64,000 bases of DNA, taken from positions 62,001 through 126,000 of the forward strand of contig NZ_JAGIAG010000003.1 in the NCBI RefSeq assembly GCF_017744955.1. Reading direction: 5' to 3'. The stretch is from Dokdonella sp. (GTDB lineage: Bacteria > Pseudomonadota > Gammaproteobacteria > Xanthomonadales > Rhodanobacteraceae). Under the pieces are notes generated by a model. That model was given only the letters and a program-made list of their open reading frames with translations, searched no databases and had not been told where the DNA came from. Made by a program: the position numbers and the translations under genes. Below, piece by piece: positions 1 to 14,300 of the stretch. Numbering within the stretch: the stretch's first letter is position 1; each line of letters starts with the position of its first letter.

Positions 1-363
1 GTCTGCCTCGCCCACGGCGGCGGCGCGTTCCCGTACACGATCGGCCGCATCGAGCACGGCTTCCGCATGCGCCCGGACCTGGTCGCGACCGACAACGCGC
101 GCAATCCGCGCGAGTACCTCGATCGCCTCTACGTCGATTCCTGCGTGCACGACCGCGCCGCCCTGCGTTACCTGATCGACGTGGTCGGGCCGGCGCACGT
201 CATGCTCGGCACCGACTACCCTTTCCCGCTCGGCGAGCAGGAACCCGGCGCCGGCATCGCCGCGCTCGGCCTGCCGCCGGCCGAGCAGGCCCGACTGTTC
301 CACGGCACCGCGCTGGAATGGCTCGGTCTTCCGCTGACCCGATTCGCCAACGATACGGAGTGA
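1..363 (+). CDS. Amidohydrolase, ACMSD-like decarboxylase (3' part only)
   Basis: The gene enters from the left edge; only the C-terminal 120 codons are present, in frame from base 1. The visible protein has the end of a TIM-barrel amidohydrolase: a HGGG stretch near the start, then VMLGTDYPFP with the conserved Asp of the metal site, and a short helical tail ending FHGTALEWLGL. This pattern fits 2-amino-3-carboxymuconate-6-semialdehyde decarboxylase (ACMSD), which diverts the product of 3-hydroxyanthranilate oxidation away from quinolinate. The nearby kynU and kmo genes support that reading, since all three act in tryptophan/kynurenine breakdown. Another amidohydrolase-2 family decarboxylase is possible because the N-terminal half cannot be seen. 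Confidence 0.8.
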   Translation, partial: VCLAHGGGAFPYTIGRIEHGFRMRPDLVATDNARNPREYLDRLYVDSCVHDRAALRYLIDVVGPAHVMLGTDYPFPLGEQEPGAGIAALGLPPAEQARLFHGTALEWLGLPLTRFANDTE

Positions 364-367
364 TCCC

Positions 368-877
368 GTGAGGCTGCTCGTCCCCCTTCTGCTGTTGTCC
401 GCATCGACCGCTTTCGCGCAAGGCAAGACCGACTTCACGCTCAACGACGGCCAGGTGCACTTCCGCGTGCCGCCGAGCTGGACCGCGGTGATGGAGAAGA
501 ACGACGGCAATCCGCAGGCGGTCGCGTTCCAGGTGCCGGACGAAGCCGCGCAGGGTACCGAGGACAGCGCCACCGTGATGGTGAAGACGCGGCAGCTGAA
601 GGCCGCCGCGGCGTTTCCGGGCTTCGTGCAGGACGAGCACGCGCGCGCCGAGTCGCAAGGCGGCTACGAGAAGGACGCGACGAACAAGAACGCGTCCGTG
701 CACCAGTACTACGTGCAGCGCGCGAACACGCGCTACCTCGTGCGCGACAGCTACTACCTCACCGGCGAGATCGCGGTCGAGGTGCGCTGCCAGCGGCCGC
801 TGATCGACAAGACGCCGGCGTCGTGGAACGCGCAGTTCGACAGCGCCTGTGACGCGGTGGCCGCGTCGTTGAAGTGA
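368..877 (+). CDS. Small exported protein of unknown function
   Basis: A 169-residue protein starting with GTG four bases after the preceding stop, so probably co-transcribed with it. Residues 1–17 form a signal peptide (hydrophobic LLVPLLLLSAS, likely cut after AFA). The mature part looks like a compact periplasmic domain, with a VHFRVPPSW stretch near the start, two Cys near the C-terminus (CQRPL and SACDAV) that could form a disulphide, and many Tyr residues in the middle. I do not recognise a named family and infer no function beyond export. No enzyme motif is visible. Confidence 0.75.
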   Translation: MRLLVPLLLLSASTAFAQGKTDFTLNDGQVHFRVPPSWTAVMEKNDGNPQAVAFQVPDEAAQGTEDSATVMVKTRQLKAAAAFPGFVQDEHARAESQGGYEKDATNKNASVHQYYVQRANTRYLVRDSYYLTGEIAVEVRCQRPLIDKTPASWNAQFDSACDAVAASLK

Positions 878-907
878 CTTTTTTCGATCCGCATTGAATG
901 CAGTTCA

Positions 908-929
908 CCTCTCCCACTGGCGGGAGAGG
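908..929. repeat. Short inverted repeat (CTCTCCC / GGGAGAG)
   Basis: Arms CCTCTCCC (908–915) and GGGAGAGG (922–929) with a six-base spacer, followed by a GC-rich tail to about 955. A second hairpin of the same kind, with nine-base arms CTCTCCCGC / GCGGGAGAG, lies at 1151–1170, so the two bracket the larger palindrome at 997–1079. The 330 bases between 878 and 1207 hold only these repeats and no credible gene. They resemble dispersed intergenic palindromes of Xanthomonad-type genomes. Confidence 0.6.
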
Positions 930-996
930 TCGCGCCGAAGGCACGGGCGAGGGGAATCGGAGCGCACCATTCCGACTTCCCGAACCCGAGCCCTCA

Positions 997-1079
997 GTCT
1001 CTCGCACAGACGCAGGGGCGCGGAGAGAAGCTTTTTTCCGGCATCTTTACTCTGCGTTCTCCGCGTCTCTGCGAGAGAC
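997..1079. repeat. Dispersed CGCAGAG palindromic element, copy 1
   Basis: An imperfect inverted repeat. The left arm begins GTCTCTCGCACAGACGCAG at 997 and the right arm ends CGTCTCTGCGAGAGAC at 1079, with a T-rich centre near 1031–1050. Each arm is built from a 9-base unit around CGCAGAG. Related copies lie at 46140–46216, 47840–48120 and 51454–51537, always between genes. This copy sits just upstream of kynU, so it could affect mRNA ends there. Confidence 0.75.
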
Positions 1080-1150
1080 CGTCTCTGCTCTTGATACTTT
1101 TCTCCTAGCTCCATGCGCCACTGCGAGAAATCCTCCTCGCCAGCGCCACG

Positions 1151-1170
1151 CTCTCCCGCCAGCGGGAGAG
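1151..1170. repeat. Short perfect hairpin (CTCTCCCGC / GCGGGAGAG)
   Basis: Nine-base perfect arms at 1151–1159 and 1162–1170 with a two-base loop, 37 bases before the kynU start codon. It is the partner of the hairpin at 908–929. It has no following T-run, so it is not an obvious terminator. Confidence 0.6.
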
Positions 1171-1207
1171 AGGAAAAGCAGCGCCTATTCTGGAAAACGT
1201 AGCCGCG

Positions 1208-2479
1208 ATGACTCCTGCCGAATCCGAAGCCCTCACCCTCGACGCCCGCGACCCGCTCGCGCCGTTCCGCGACGAATTCCTGATCCCGCCGCACACCGAC
1301 GGCTCGGAGCAGGCCTATTTCTGCGGCAACTCGCTCGGCCTGCAACCGCGCGCGGTGCGCCAGGCGCTGATCGACGAACTCGACGACTGGCGCGACCTCG
1401 CCGTCGAGGCGCACTTCCGCGGCAAGCATCCGTGGATGCCGTACCACGAACTCGTGCGCGAGGATCTCGCCCACCTCGTCGGCGCGCTGCCGCACGAAGT
1501 CGTGGCGATGAATTCGCTGACCACCAATCTGCATCTGATGATGGTCAGCTTCTACCGGCCGACGCGTGAGCGGAACGCGATCCTGATCGAAAAGAGCGCG
1601 TTCCCGTCCGACCACCACGCGGTCGCCTCGCAGATCCGCTTCCACGGCTACGATCCGGCCACGGCGAAGATCGAACTGGAAGGCGACGAAGCCGGCGGCG
1701 CGATCTCGTCCGATGCGATCCTGCGCGCACTCGACCAGCACGGCGAGCGCATCGCCCTGGTGCTGCTGCCCGGCGTGCAGTACCTGAGCGGCCAGGCCTT
1801 CGACCTCGGCGCGATCACCGCCGCGGCGCACGCGAAAGGCTGCGCGGTCGGCTTCGACCTCGCCCACGCGGTCGGCAACCTGCCGCTGCAGCTGCACGAC
1901 GCCGGCTGCGACTTCGCCGTGTGGTGCAGCTACAAGTACCTGAACTCCGGGCCCGGCGCCGTCGCCGGCTGCTTCGTGCACGAACGCCACGCGCAAGCCG
2001 ACCTGCCGCGCTTCGCCGGCTGGTGGGGCCACGACCGCACCACGCGCTTCCAGATGGGGCCGCACTTCGCCGCGACGCCGGGCGCCGAGGGCTGGCAGCT
2101 GTCCAATCCGCCGATTCTCGCGCTGGTGCCGCTGCGCATCTCGCTGGCGCTGTTCCGCCGCGCCGGCATGGCCGCGCTGCGCGAGAAGTCGATCGCGCTG
2201 ACCGCCTATTTCGAGACGCTGATCGGCGAACAGCTCGCCGACGTGATCGAGATCACCACCCCGCGCGAACCCGAGCGCCGCGGCTGCCAGCTCAGCTTGC
2301 GCGTGCGCGGCCCACGCGAAGCCGGCCGCTCGCTCTACGATCACCTGCACGCCAACGGCATCGTCGTCGACTGGCGCGAGCCAGACGTGATCCGCGCCGC
2401 GCCGACGCCGCTGTACAACCGCCGCATCGACTGCCTGCGCTTCGTGTCGACGGTGAAGGACTGGGCGTCCAAGTCATGA
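1208..2479 (+). CDS. kynU: Kynureninase
   Basis: A 423-residue PLP enzyme that cleaves L-kynurenine to anthranilate and alanine, or 3-hydroxykynurenine to 3-hydroxyanthranilate. Visible family features are the N-terminal FCGNSLGLQP, MNSLTTNLHL around the PLP phosphate site, GFDLAHAVGN with the Asp that contacts the pyridine nitrogen, and WCSYKYLNSGPG carrying the Schiff-base lysine at residue 243. FAGWWGHD and the C-terminal VVDWREPDVIRAAPTPLYN also match the family, and the length is normal. The stop overlaps the kmo start (ATGA), so the two are translationally coupled. The start ATG is the first in the frame after the intergenic repeats. Confidence 0.96.
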   Translation: MTPAESEALTLDARDPLAPFRDEFLIPPHTDGSEQAYFCGNSLGLQPRAVRQALIDELDDWRDLAVEAHFRGKHPWMPYHELVREDLAHLVGALPHEVVAMNSLTTNLHLMMVSFYRPTRERNAILIEKSAFPSDHHAVASQIRFHGYDPATAKIELEGDEAGGAISSDAILRALDQHGERIALVLLPGVQYLSGQAFDLGAITAAAHAKGCAVGFDLAHAVGNLPLQLHDAGCDFAVWCSYKYLNSGPGAVAGCFVHERHAQADLPRFAGWWGHDRTTRFQMGPHFAATPGAEGWQLSNPPILALVPLRISLALFRRAGMAALREKSIALTAYFETLIGEQLADVIEITTPREPERRGCQLSLRVRGPREAGRSLYDHLHANGIVVDWREPDVIRAAPTPLYNRRIDCLRFVSTVKDWASKS

Positions 2480-3885
2480 GCGAAAAGCCGGCCACCACGA
2501 TCGTCGGCGGCGGCCTCGTCGGCGCCCTGCTCGCGACCTTGCTCGCGCAACGCGGCTTCGCCGTCGAGGTGTTCGAGCGACGCCCCGATCCGCGCCAAGC
2601 CGGCTACGCCGGCGGGCGCTCGATCAACCTCGCGCTGGCCGAGCGCGGCCTGCACGGCCTGCGCCTGGCCGGCCTGACCGAGGAGGTCATGGATCTGGCG
2701 GTGATGATGCGCGGACGCATGGTGCATCATCGCGACGGCCGCACCGAGCTGCTGCGCTACGGCCGCGACGACAGCGAGGTGATCTGGTCGATCAGCCGCG
2801 GCCGCCTCAACATCGCGCTGATCGACGCTGCGGAACGCGCCGGCGCGCGCTTCCATTTCTCGCGCCGGCTCGAAGCGGCGGAGTTCGGCGACGGCGTACA
2901 CCTGCGTTTCCGCGACGACCAGGACGGCAGCCTGCACGAGCACGCCGCCGCGTTCGCGCTCGGCGCCGACGGCGCGGGCTCGGCGCTGCGCGCGGCGATG
3001 AACCTCGAGCTGCCGCTCGGCGAACGCATCGAAGAACTCGGCCACGGCTACAAGGAACTGGAAATCCCCGCGCTGACCGAATTCGCGACCAACGCCGTAC
3101 CGGCGGAAGCCGCCGCTGCGCTGGCGCGGGGTGACCCGTTCGCGATCGAGCGCAACGCGCTGCACATCTGGCCGCGCGGCAACTACATGTGCATCGCGCT
3201 GCCGAACGCCGAAGGCAGCTTCACGGTGACGCTGTTCCTGCCCTCGCAGGGCGATCCGAGCTTCGCCACCGTCGACACGCCGGCCGCCGCGCGCGCGCTG
3301 TTCGAGCGCGAGTTCGCCGACCTCGTGCCGCTGATTCCCGAGCTCGACGCCGACTTCGCCGCCAATCCGGTCGGCGTGCTGGCGACCCTGTATCTCGATC
3401 GCTGGCACCTCGACCGCCGCGCCCTGCTGCTCGGCGACGCCGCGCACGCGATCGTGCCGTTCCACGGCCAGGGCATGAATTGCGGTTTCGAGGACGCGGT
3501 CGAACTCGCCGAACTGCTCGAAGCGCACCACGACGACCTCGCCTGGACCTTCGCCGAATTCGAGCGCCGACGCCGACCCAACGCCGAAGCGATCGCGAGG
3601 ATGGCGCTGGAGAACTATGTCGAGATGCGCGACTCGGTCGCCGACGCCGGCTTCCTGCTGCGCCGCGAGCTCGGCCGCGCGCTGGCCGAACGCCACCCGC
3701 AACGCTTCGTGCCGCGCTACTCGATGGTCACCTTCACGCGCATGCCGTACGCGCAGGCGTTCGCGCGCGGCGCGACGCAGGACGCGCTGCTGCGCGAGCT
3801 GACGGAAGGCAAGTCGCGTCTGGACGAAGTGGATCTGGCGCGGGCGGACGAACGCGTGCGGGAACGCCTGACGCCGCTGGCGTGA
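2476..3885 (+). CDS. kmo: Kynurenine 3-monooxygenase
   Basis: A 469-residue FAD-dependent hydroxylase that converts kynurenine to 3-hydroxykynurenine with NADPH and O2. The N-terminus has the Rossmann motif IVGGGLVGALLA (about residues 9–20) and GRSINLALAERG. The FAD ribityl-binding motif GDAAHAIVPFHGQGMNCGF begins near residue 320. The C-terminal part is rich in Arg and Glu. The start overlaps the kynU stop by four bases and the stop overlaps the following GTG start. With kynU and the ACMSD-like gene it forms the core of a kynurenine-to-aminomuconate route. The 3-hydroxyanthranilate dioxygenase that should link them is not in the window and may lie just upstream. Confidence 0.95.
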   Translation: MSEKPATTIVGGGLVGALLATLLAQRGFAVEVFERRPDPRQAGYAGGRSINLALAERGLHGLRLAGLTEEVMDLAVMMRGRMVHHRDGRTELLRYGRDDSEVIWSISRGRLNIALIDAAERAGARFHFSRRLEAAEFGDGVHLRFRDDQDGSLHEHAAAFALGADGAGSALRAAMNLELPLGERIEELGHGYKELEIPALTEFATNAVPAEAAAALARGDPFAIERNALHIWPRGNYMCIALPNAEGSFTVTLFLPSQGDPSFATVDTPAAARALFEREFADLVPLIPELDADFAANPVGVLATLYLDRWHLDRRALLLGDAAHAIVPFHGQGMNCGFEDAVELAELLEAHHDDLAWTFAEFERRRRPNAEAIARMALENYVEMRDSVADAGFLLRRELGRALAERHPQRFVPRYSMVTFTRMPYAQAFARGATQDALLRELTEGKSRLDEVDLARADERVRERLTPLA

Positions 3886-4364
3886 CCGAGTCGCCGCAGC
3901 GGATCGCCGAGCTGCTGGCGCTGTACCGGCGCACGCACTACGACGTCGCCCTGCCCGGCGGCATCCGCGCGACGTTGCGCATCGACGAACCGCCGCCGCG
4001 CTCGATCACCGAATGGATCGCCGCGGACGCGCACGCGGTCTATCTGACCGCGTGCAACCCGCACTCGCGCACGCTGACCGCCGCCGACAACGAAGCGCGC
4101 CTGGACGAGCTGCGCCGGCGCCTGCGTCGGGCCGGCGCCCGCTGGCTCGAAGGGACTGCGGCGATCCCGGACCAGCCCTGGCGCGAAGCAAGCCTGCTCA
4201 CCGCGGGCCTGCCGCTCGAACGCTTCGACACGCTGGCGCGGGCATTCGGCCAGAACGCCAGCGTGCACGTCCGCGCGGACGCTCCGGCGCGCCTGCGCCT
4301 GCACCGCGGCGACTGGCGCGGCCTCGCACCGCCCGGCGACGCACTGGAATGGGACGACGGCTGA
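3882..4364 (+). CDS. DUF3293 domain protein
   Basis: A 160-residue protein starting at GTG overlapping the kmo stop (GTGA). It matches the DUF3293 pattern: AVYLTACNPHSRTLTAADNEAR in the first half (a conserved TAxNP motif followed by Asn/Glu/Arg), then a central WLEGTAAIPD segment and DTLARAFGQNA near the end. Members are small cytoplasmic proteins of unknown function. The tight overlap suggests co-transcription with kynU-kmo, but nothing links it biochemically to kynurenine metabolism. Confidence 0.85.
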   Translation: MTESPQRIAELLALYRRTHYDVALPGGIRATLRIDEPPPRSITEWIAADAHAVYLTACNPHSRTLTAADNEARLDELRRRLRRAGARWLEGTAAIPDQPWREASLLTAGLPLERFDTLARAFGQNASVHVRADAPARLRLHRGDWRGLAPPGDALEWDDG

Positions 4365-4476
4365 TCCTGTTCGCGCGCAGCCGCCTGCATCGTCCGATGT
4401 CCCGCTCCGGCGCGTCAGCACGTACTCTGTAGGAATGGCCCGTCGCGACGCGGACGGCGGGGGGAACGGGGGCGGC

Positions 4477-7371
<2,895 letters not shown>

Positions 7372-7430
7372 AGGAAAACGTGGCGGACCGCAGTTCGGGC
7401 ACAATGTCCGCACATCCGCCCGGGCCGCGC

Positions 7431-9794
<2,364 letters not shown>

Positions 9795-9816
9795 GGGGGC
9801 AGCGGCCAGGGAATCC

Positions 9817-10371
9817 ATGAGCGACAGCGTCACCGAACTGCTGGGCGCCGCCGAGAGCGGCGACGAAGCGGCGCAGAACCGGCTGTTCTCCCTGCTCTAC
9901 GACGAGCTGCGCCGCTGCGCGCATCGCCAGCTCGGCGGCGGCGGCGAGACGCTGTCGACCACCGCCCTGGTGCACGAGACCTACGTCAAGCTGATCGCCG
10001 CCGACACGCTGCGCCTGCAAAGCCGCCAGCACTTCATGGCGCTGGCGGCGCGCGCGATGCGGCAGGTGCTGGTCGACCACGCGCGGCGCATCGGCGCCGG
10101 CAAGCGCGGCGGCGGCGCGGCCTTCGTCACGCTCGACGAGCGCGTGCCGGAGACACCGTCGGAAGCCGTCGAAGTGCTCGCGCTGGACCAGGCGCTGGGC
10201 GAACTGGAGAAGATCGACGAGCGCGCCGCGCGCGTGGTGCAGCTGCACTTCTTCGGCGGCCTCAGCTTCAGCGCGATCGCCGAACTGGAAGGGCTGAACG
10301 AGCGCACGATCAAGCGCGACTGGCAGGCGGCGCGGCTGATGCTGGCCTCGACGATGAACGCCCACGGCTGA
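9817..10371 (+). CDS. ECF sigma factor, kinase-linked type (ECF43-like)
   Basis: A 184-residue extracytoplasmic-function sigma factor with regions 2 and 4 only. Region 2.2, usually an acidic DAED motif, reads LSTTALVHETYVKL: Ser/Thr replace the acidic residues that contact core RNA polymerase. In the known ECF43 group (for example Vibrio EcfP and Xanthomonas EcfK) a kinase phosphorylates this Thr to switch the factor on. Region 4 is visible as FFGGLSFSAIAELEGLNERTIKRDW. The start ATG at 9817 has an AGGGA ribosome site; an in-frame ATG at 9718 lies inside the kinase gene and lacks one. No anti-sigma gene is next to it, and the two upstream kinases are the obvious activators. It may transcribe its own operon or the secreted gene downstream. 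Confidence 0.93.
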   Translation: MSDSVTELLGAAESGDEAAQNRLFSLLYDELRRCAHRQLGGGGETLSTTALVHETYVKLIAADTLRLQSRQHFMALAARAMRQVLVDHARRIGAGKRGGGAAFVTLDERVPETPSEAVEVLALDQALGELEKIDERAARVVQLHFFGGLSFSAIAELEGLNERTIKRDWQAARLMLASTMNAHG

Positions 10372-10441
10372 ATTCCCGTGGATGTCCCGATCGGGCGCCG
10401 GCTTGCGTACTGCATGACCGAAACCCGCCCGGAGTGTCGCC

Positions 10442-11926
10442 ATGTCGTCGCGAACCCTCGTTCTCACCGCGCTGTGCGCGCTGCCGCTGTCCGCCTCGGC
10501 CGCCGACACCGGCGTCGACCTCTCGTTCGCCCAGTCGGGTTGGCGGAGGATGTTCGAATCGGGCGGCGGCACGCAGGACGAGAAGGCGGCCGCCTTCGCG
10601 CGCACCGCGGACGGCGGCTACGTGATCGCCGCGGAACTGCCCGGCGGCGGCGCCGACGGCGGCACCGGCAAGCGCATCGGCCTGTTCCGGCTCGACCGCG
10701 ACGGCAACTACGTCACCTCCGGCTTCGGCGACAGCGGCAAGGTCGTCAAGGACGCCTGGCTGACCAGCGTCACCGACATGACCGTCGACGCGCAGGGCCG
10801 CATCGTCGTGGTCGGCGGCACGCCAGGACAGGGCGGCGTCAGCGATTTCGGCGTCGTGCGCTTCGACGCCGACGGCAGCGACGACGCCAGCTTCGCCGGC
10901 GACGGCGGTACCTCGTTCGGGTTCGACGTGACCGGTTTAGACACCGAGGATGCGCCGACCTCGGTGCTGGTCGATCCGGACGGGCGCATCGTCGTCGCCG
11001 GCAACGTTCGCTACAGCACCGGCGAGCATCGCTTCGGCGTCGTGCGCTTCGACGTGGACGGTACGCAGGACTCGACGTTCGGCAACGTCAGCGACGGCCA
11101 CGGCGGCTTCCTCGGCACGGAGGACAAATTCGCCAACGGCCGGGACGCGTACGCCAGCCGAATCCTGCACATCGCCGGCGGCTACTACGTCGTCGCGGGA
11201 ACCTCGGTGTACTCCGGCACCGACACCGATTTCGCCGCGCGCATCCTGACGCCGTCGGGAGGGCCGTGGGCCGATTTCGTCGGATCGGTCGCGTTCCCGA
11301 TCGACGTGCCGGGATCCGGCGGCTCGCTGTTCGACAACCTGAGCGATGCGATCCTGGTCGATCCGACCACGATCCTGCTGGTCGGCTCGGCCAGCGGCAG
11401 GTTCGCCGCGACGCGCATCAAGGCGGGCACCGAGAACGGCAGCAGCCAGTACACCACGCTGACCGCGGATCCGACCTTCACCGGCCACCCCGCCGGCGCC
11501 GACTGCGACTACTGCTACGTCGGCAGCACGACCGGCTCGTCCGGCGAATCGGCGGCGGTCCGCAGCGACGGACGCATCCTGCTGGTCGGCGACACGTCCA
11601 GCTTCGGCGTCAGCGGCGCATTCCTCGACGGCATCGAAGGCCCGGCGGGCAATACCTTCAGCCACGCGGGACTGGTCACGCGGCTGAATCCGGACGGCAC
11701 CCCGGACAGCGGTTTCGGCATCAACGGCAGCTATCTGATCGTCGCACCGAGCAGCGGCTCCCAGTCTTACCACACGGAATTCAAGCGTGTGCGCTTCGAC
11801 GGCCCACAACCGGTGATCCTCGGCAGCGCGGTCGACAGCCTTTCGTCGGTGACCGACTTCGACGCCGTCATCACGCGCTTGAACGCCGACCAGATCTTCG
11901 CCGACGGCTTCGAGTCCGTCCCGTGA
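10442..11926 (+). CDS. Secreted beta-propeller-like protein (delta-60-type repeats)
   Basis: A 494-residue exported protein. Residues 1–20 are a signal peptide (ALCALPLSASA). The body consists of repeats of the type GDGG...FGVVRFDxDGSxDxSF followed by VDPDGRIVVAGNV, matching the delta-60 repeat family thought to form propellers on secreted proteins. It ends RLNADQIFADGFESVP, almost the same tail as the protein at 14301–15926 (RLAAQGDRIFANGFDAVP). The shared tail may be a sorting or processing signal. The gene follows the ECF sigma factor by 70 bases and has its own GGAG ribosome site. No enzymatic motif is visible. Confidence 0.85.
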   Translation: MSSRTLVLTALCALPLSASAADTGVDLSFAQSGWRRMFESGGGTQDEKAAAFARTADGGYVIAAELPGGGADGGTGKRIGLFRLDRDGNYVTSGFGDSGKVVKDAWLTSVTDMTVDAQGRIVVVGGTPGQGGVSDFGVVRFDADGSDDASFAGDGGTSFGFDVTGLDTEDAPTSVLVDPDGRIVVAGNVRYSTGEHRFGVVRFDVDGTQDSTFGNVSDGHGGFLGTEDKFANGRDAYASRILHIAGGYYVVAGTSVYSGTDTDFAARILTPSGGPWADFVGSVAFPIDVPGSGGSLFDNLSDAILVDPTTILLVGSASGRFAATRIKAGTENGSSQYTTLTADPTFTGHPAGADCDYCYVGSTTGSSGESAAVRSDGRILLVGDTSSFGVSGAFLDGIEGPAGNTFSHAGLVTRLNPDGTPDSGFGINGSYLIVAPSSGSQSYHTEFKRVRFDGPQPVILGSAVDSLSSVTDFDAVITRLNADQIFADGFESVP

Positions 11927-12046
11927 AATCCATCGCCTCGCGCGCGATCGGACGTGCGCGACGCCTTTCGCGGTGACGGCCGGACGCCGCCGCGCGACAT
12001 CGCGTACGTGGCCTTGCGACGCGCCTGCCGTTAGCATGCGCGCCGC

Positions 12047-12754
12047 ATGCCGCCGATTTCCGATACCTCCCACGACTTCCACGACCGCCCGCCTCTGCTC
12101 GAAGCGCGCGGACTCGCGTTCGCGCGCAACGACGAGCCGATCTTCGGCCCGCTCGACTTCTCGCTGCACGCCGGCGAAGTCGCGCTGATCGAAGGCGACA
12201 ACGGCGCCGGCAAGACGACCCTGCTGCGCGTGCTGTCGGGTCTGCTCGCGCCGAGCTCCGGCGAGATCCGCCTGCGCGGCGAACCGCTGACGCTGGCGCG
12301 GTTGTCGCCGCAGGTCGCGCTGCTCTCGCACCAGGCCGGGCTCAAGCACGAACTGACGGCGCTGGAAAACCTGCGCTTCGCCGCCGGCCTGCACGGCCAG
12401 CGCAAAGGCCTCTCGCCGATGACGGCGCTGGCCGGCGTCGGCCTCGACGGCTATGCCGACGTGCCGACACGCCAGCTCTCGGCCGGGCAGAAGAAGCGCG
12501 TCGCGCTGGCGCGCGTGCTGCTCGCGCCGGTCGCGCTGTGGCTGCTCGACGAGCCGTACGCGAACCTCGATCTCGACGGCATCAAGCTGGTCAACCGTCT
12601 GCTCGAACGCCACGCCAACGGCGGAGGCACCGCGCTGATCACCTCGCACGGCGCGTACGCGTACACCTCCGGCACGCCGCGGCGCATTCCGTTGCGGCCG
12701 GGAATCGGCCATCGACAATCGGCCATCGAAACGGCTGCGGAGCAGGTTCGATGA
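12047..12754 (+). CDS. ccmA: Haem exporter ATP-binding protein CcmA
   Basis: A 235-residue ABC ATPase of the cytochrome c maturation system, which powers release of holo-CcmE. Walker [12 protein letters not shown] begins at residue 50, the signature is [17 protein letters not shown], Walker B is [12 protein letters not shown], and the switch His is in LITSHGAY. The last 35 residues are atypical: the DNA at 12703–12730 is a 14-base tandem duplication (AATCGGCCATCGA twice) giving [11 protein letters not shown], so the 3' end may have been extended by a small repeat. Its stop overlaps the ccmB start (ATGA). Confidence 0.93.
   Translation: MPPISDTSHDFHDRPPLLEARGLAFARNDEPIFGPLDFSLHAGEVALIEGDNGAGKTTLLRVLSGLLAPSSGEIRLRGEPLTLARLSPQVALLSHQAGLKHELTALENLRFAAGLHGQRKGLSPMTALAGVGLDGYADVPTRQLSAGQKKRVALARVLLAPVALWLLDEPYANLDLDGIKLVNRLLERHANGGGTALITSHGAYAYTSGTPRRIPLRPGIGHRQSAIETAAEQVR
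12703..12730. repeat. 14-base tandem duplication in the 3' end of ccmA
   Basis: Two adjacent copies of AATCGGCCATCGA followed by C or A, at 12703–12716 and 12717–12730. They lie inside the coding frame near the CcmA C-terminus, beyond the conserved ABC domain. Confidence 0.7.
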
Positions 12755-13434
12755 GTTCCGGGTCGACTCTCGCCGCGTGCTCGGCGCTGGTCCGCCGCGA
12801 CCTGACTCTGGTCTGGCGGCGGCGCGGCGATGCGTTGAACCCCATCCTGTTCGCGCTGATCGTCATCGCACTGTTCCCGCTCGCGCTGGGACCCGAACCG
12901 CAGCAGTTGCAGCGCATCGCCGCCGGCGTCGTCTTCGTCGCGCTGCTGCTGGCCGGCTTGCTCGCGCTCGACACGTTGTTCCGCAGCGACTACGAGGACG
13001 GCTCGCTGGAACAGCTCGTGCTGTCGTCGCATCCGCTGTCGCTGCTGCTCGCCTGCAAGATCGCGGTGCATTGGCTGACCACGGCACTGCCGCTGATCGT
13101 CGTCGCGCCGCTGCTCGGCGAACTGCTGCATCTGGCCGATTCGGTGCGCTGGGTGCTGGTCGCCGCGCTGCTGCTGGCGACGCCGCTGCTGAGCCTGATC
13201 GGCGCGGTCTGCGTGGCGCTGACGGTCGGCATGCATCGCTCTGGTATGCTGCTGGCCTTGCTCGTGCTGCCGCTGTACGTGCCGGTGCTGATCTTCGGCG
13301 CCGGCGCCTGCAACGCCGCGCAAATCGGTCTGCCGTATCTCGCACCGCTGCTGTGGCTGGCCGCGGCCCTGGTGCTGGCCCTGGTGCTGGCGCCGCTGGC
13401 GTGCGCGGCGGCGCTTAGAATCTCCCTCTCATGA
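12751..13434 (+). CDS. ccmB: Haem exporter permease CcmB
   Basis: A 227-residue inner-membrane protein with about six hydrophobic helices, the permease partner of CcmA. Family features are the N-terminal [20 protein letters not shown], the cytoplasmic [20 protein letters not shown] loop that contacts the ATPase, and [20 protein letters not shown] with [14 protein letters not shown]. Its start overlaps ccmA and its stop overlaps the ccmC start, indicating coupled translation. Confidence 0.94.
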   Translation: MSSGSTLAACSALVRRDLTLVWRRRGDALNPILFALIVIALFPLALGPEPQQLQRIAAGVVFVALLLAGLLALDTLFRSDYEDGSLEQLVLSSHPLSLLLACKIAVHWLTTALPLIVVAPLLGELLHLADSVRWVLVAALLLATPLLSLIGAVCVALTVGMHRSGMLLALLVLPLYVPVLIFGAGACNAAQIGLPYLAPLLWLAAALVLALVLAPLACAAALRISLS

Positions 13435-14186
13435 ATGCGCTGACGCTCTGGTTCCACAAGATCGGCTCGCCGCCGACCTTCTACCGCATCGCCGGCGCGC
13501 TGGCGCCGTGGTGCTACGGCATCGCGCTGCTGCTCGGCCTGGTCGCGCTGTACGGCGGCCTCGTTCTCGCGCCGCGCGACTACCAGCAGGGCGACGCCTA
13601 CCGCATCATCTTCATCCACGTGCCGTGCGCCTGGATGAGCCTGTTCGCCTATTTCTTCATGGCGGCGAATGCGTTCGTCGCGCTGGTCTGGCGCATCAAG
13701 CTCAGCGAGATCCTCGCCATGGCGAGCGCACCGATCGGCGCCGCGTTCACCTTCATCACGCTGGTCACCGGCTCGCTGTGGGGCAAGCCGATGTGGGGCA
13801 CCTGGTGGACCTGGGACGCGCGCCTGACCTCCGAGCTGGTGCTGCTGTTCCTCTACTTCGGCGTGATGGGCCTGTACGCCGCGATCGAGGACCGCCGCCA
13901 GGCCGCGCGCGCGGCCGGCTTCCTCGCGCTGATCGGCATCGTCAACCTGCCGATCGTGCATTTCTCGGTGAACTGGTGGAACACCCTGCACCAGGGCTCG
14001 ACGGTGCGCCTGATGGGGCCGTCGAAGATCGACTCGGCGATGATCTGGCCGCTGCTGACGATGGCGCTGGCGACGCACATCTGGTTCTTCGGCAGCGTGC
14101 TCGCGCGTACGCGCATCGGCCTGCTCGAACTCGACGCCGGCAAGGACTGGGTGCGCAAGATCGCGCTCGACCAGCAGCGCGCCTAG
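13431..14186 (+). CDS. ccmC: Haem-handling membrane protein CcmC
   Basis: A 251-residue inner-membrane protein that loads haem onto CcmE. It carries the tryptophan-rich WWD motif GTWWTWDARLTSEL, flanked by the conserved His residues in FIHVPCAWMS and NWWNTLHQGS. Six hydrophobic helices are seen. It overlaps ccmB by four bases. The next ccm gene, ccmD, does not follow directly: a 1.6-kb secreted-protein gene intervenes. Confidence 0.95.
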   Translation: MNALTLWFHKIGSPPTFYRIAGALAPWCYGIALLLGLVALYGGLVLAPRDYQQGDAYRIIFIHVPCAWMSLFAYFFMAANAFVALVWRIKLSEILAMASAPIGAAFTFITLVTGSLWGKPMWGTWWTWDARLTSELVLLFLYFGVMGLYAAIEDRRQAARAAGFLALIGIVNLPIVHFSVNWWNTLHQGSTVRLMGPSKIDSAMIWPLLTMALATHIWFFGSVLARTRIGLLELDAGKDWVRKIALDQQRA

Positions 14187-14300
14187 GGTTTTCCGCGTCG
14201 ATCCCCGCCGGCCGGCGCGACGTCGATGTCCGGTCCGCGCGAAAACCCGCGTATCCCCTCGTGACGCGGCCCTGATCCGCGGCCCATGCGAGGAGAAACC

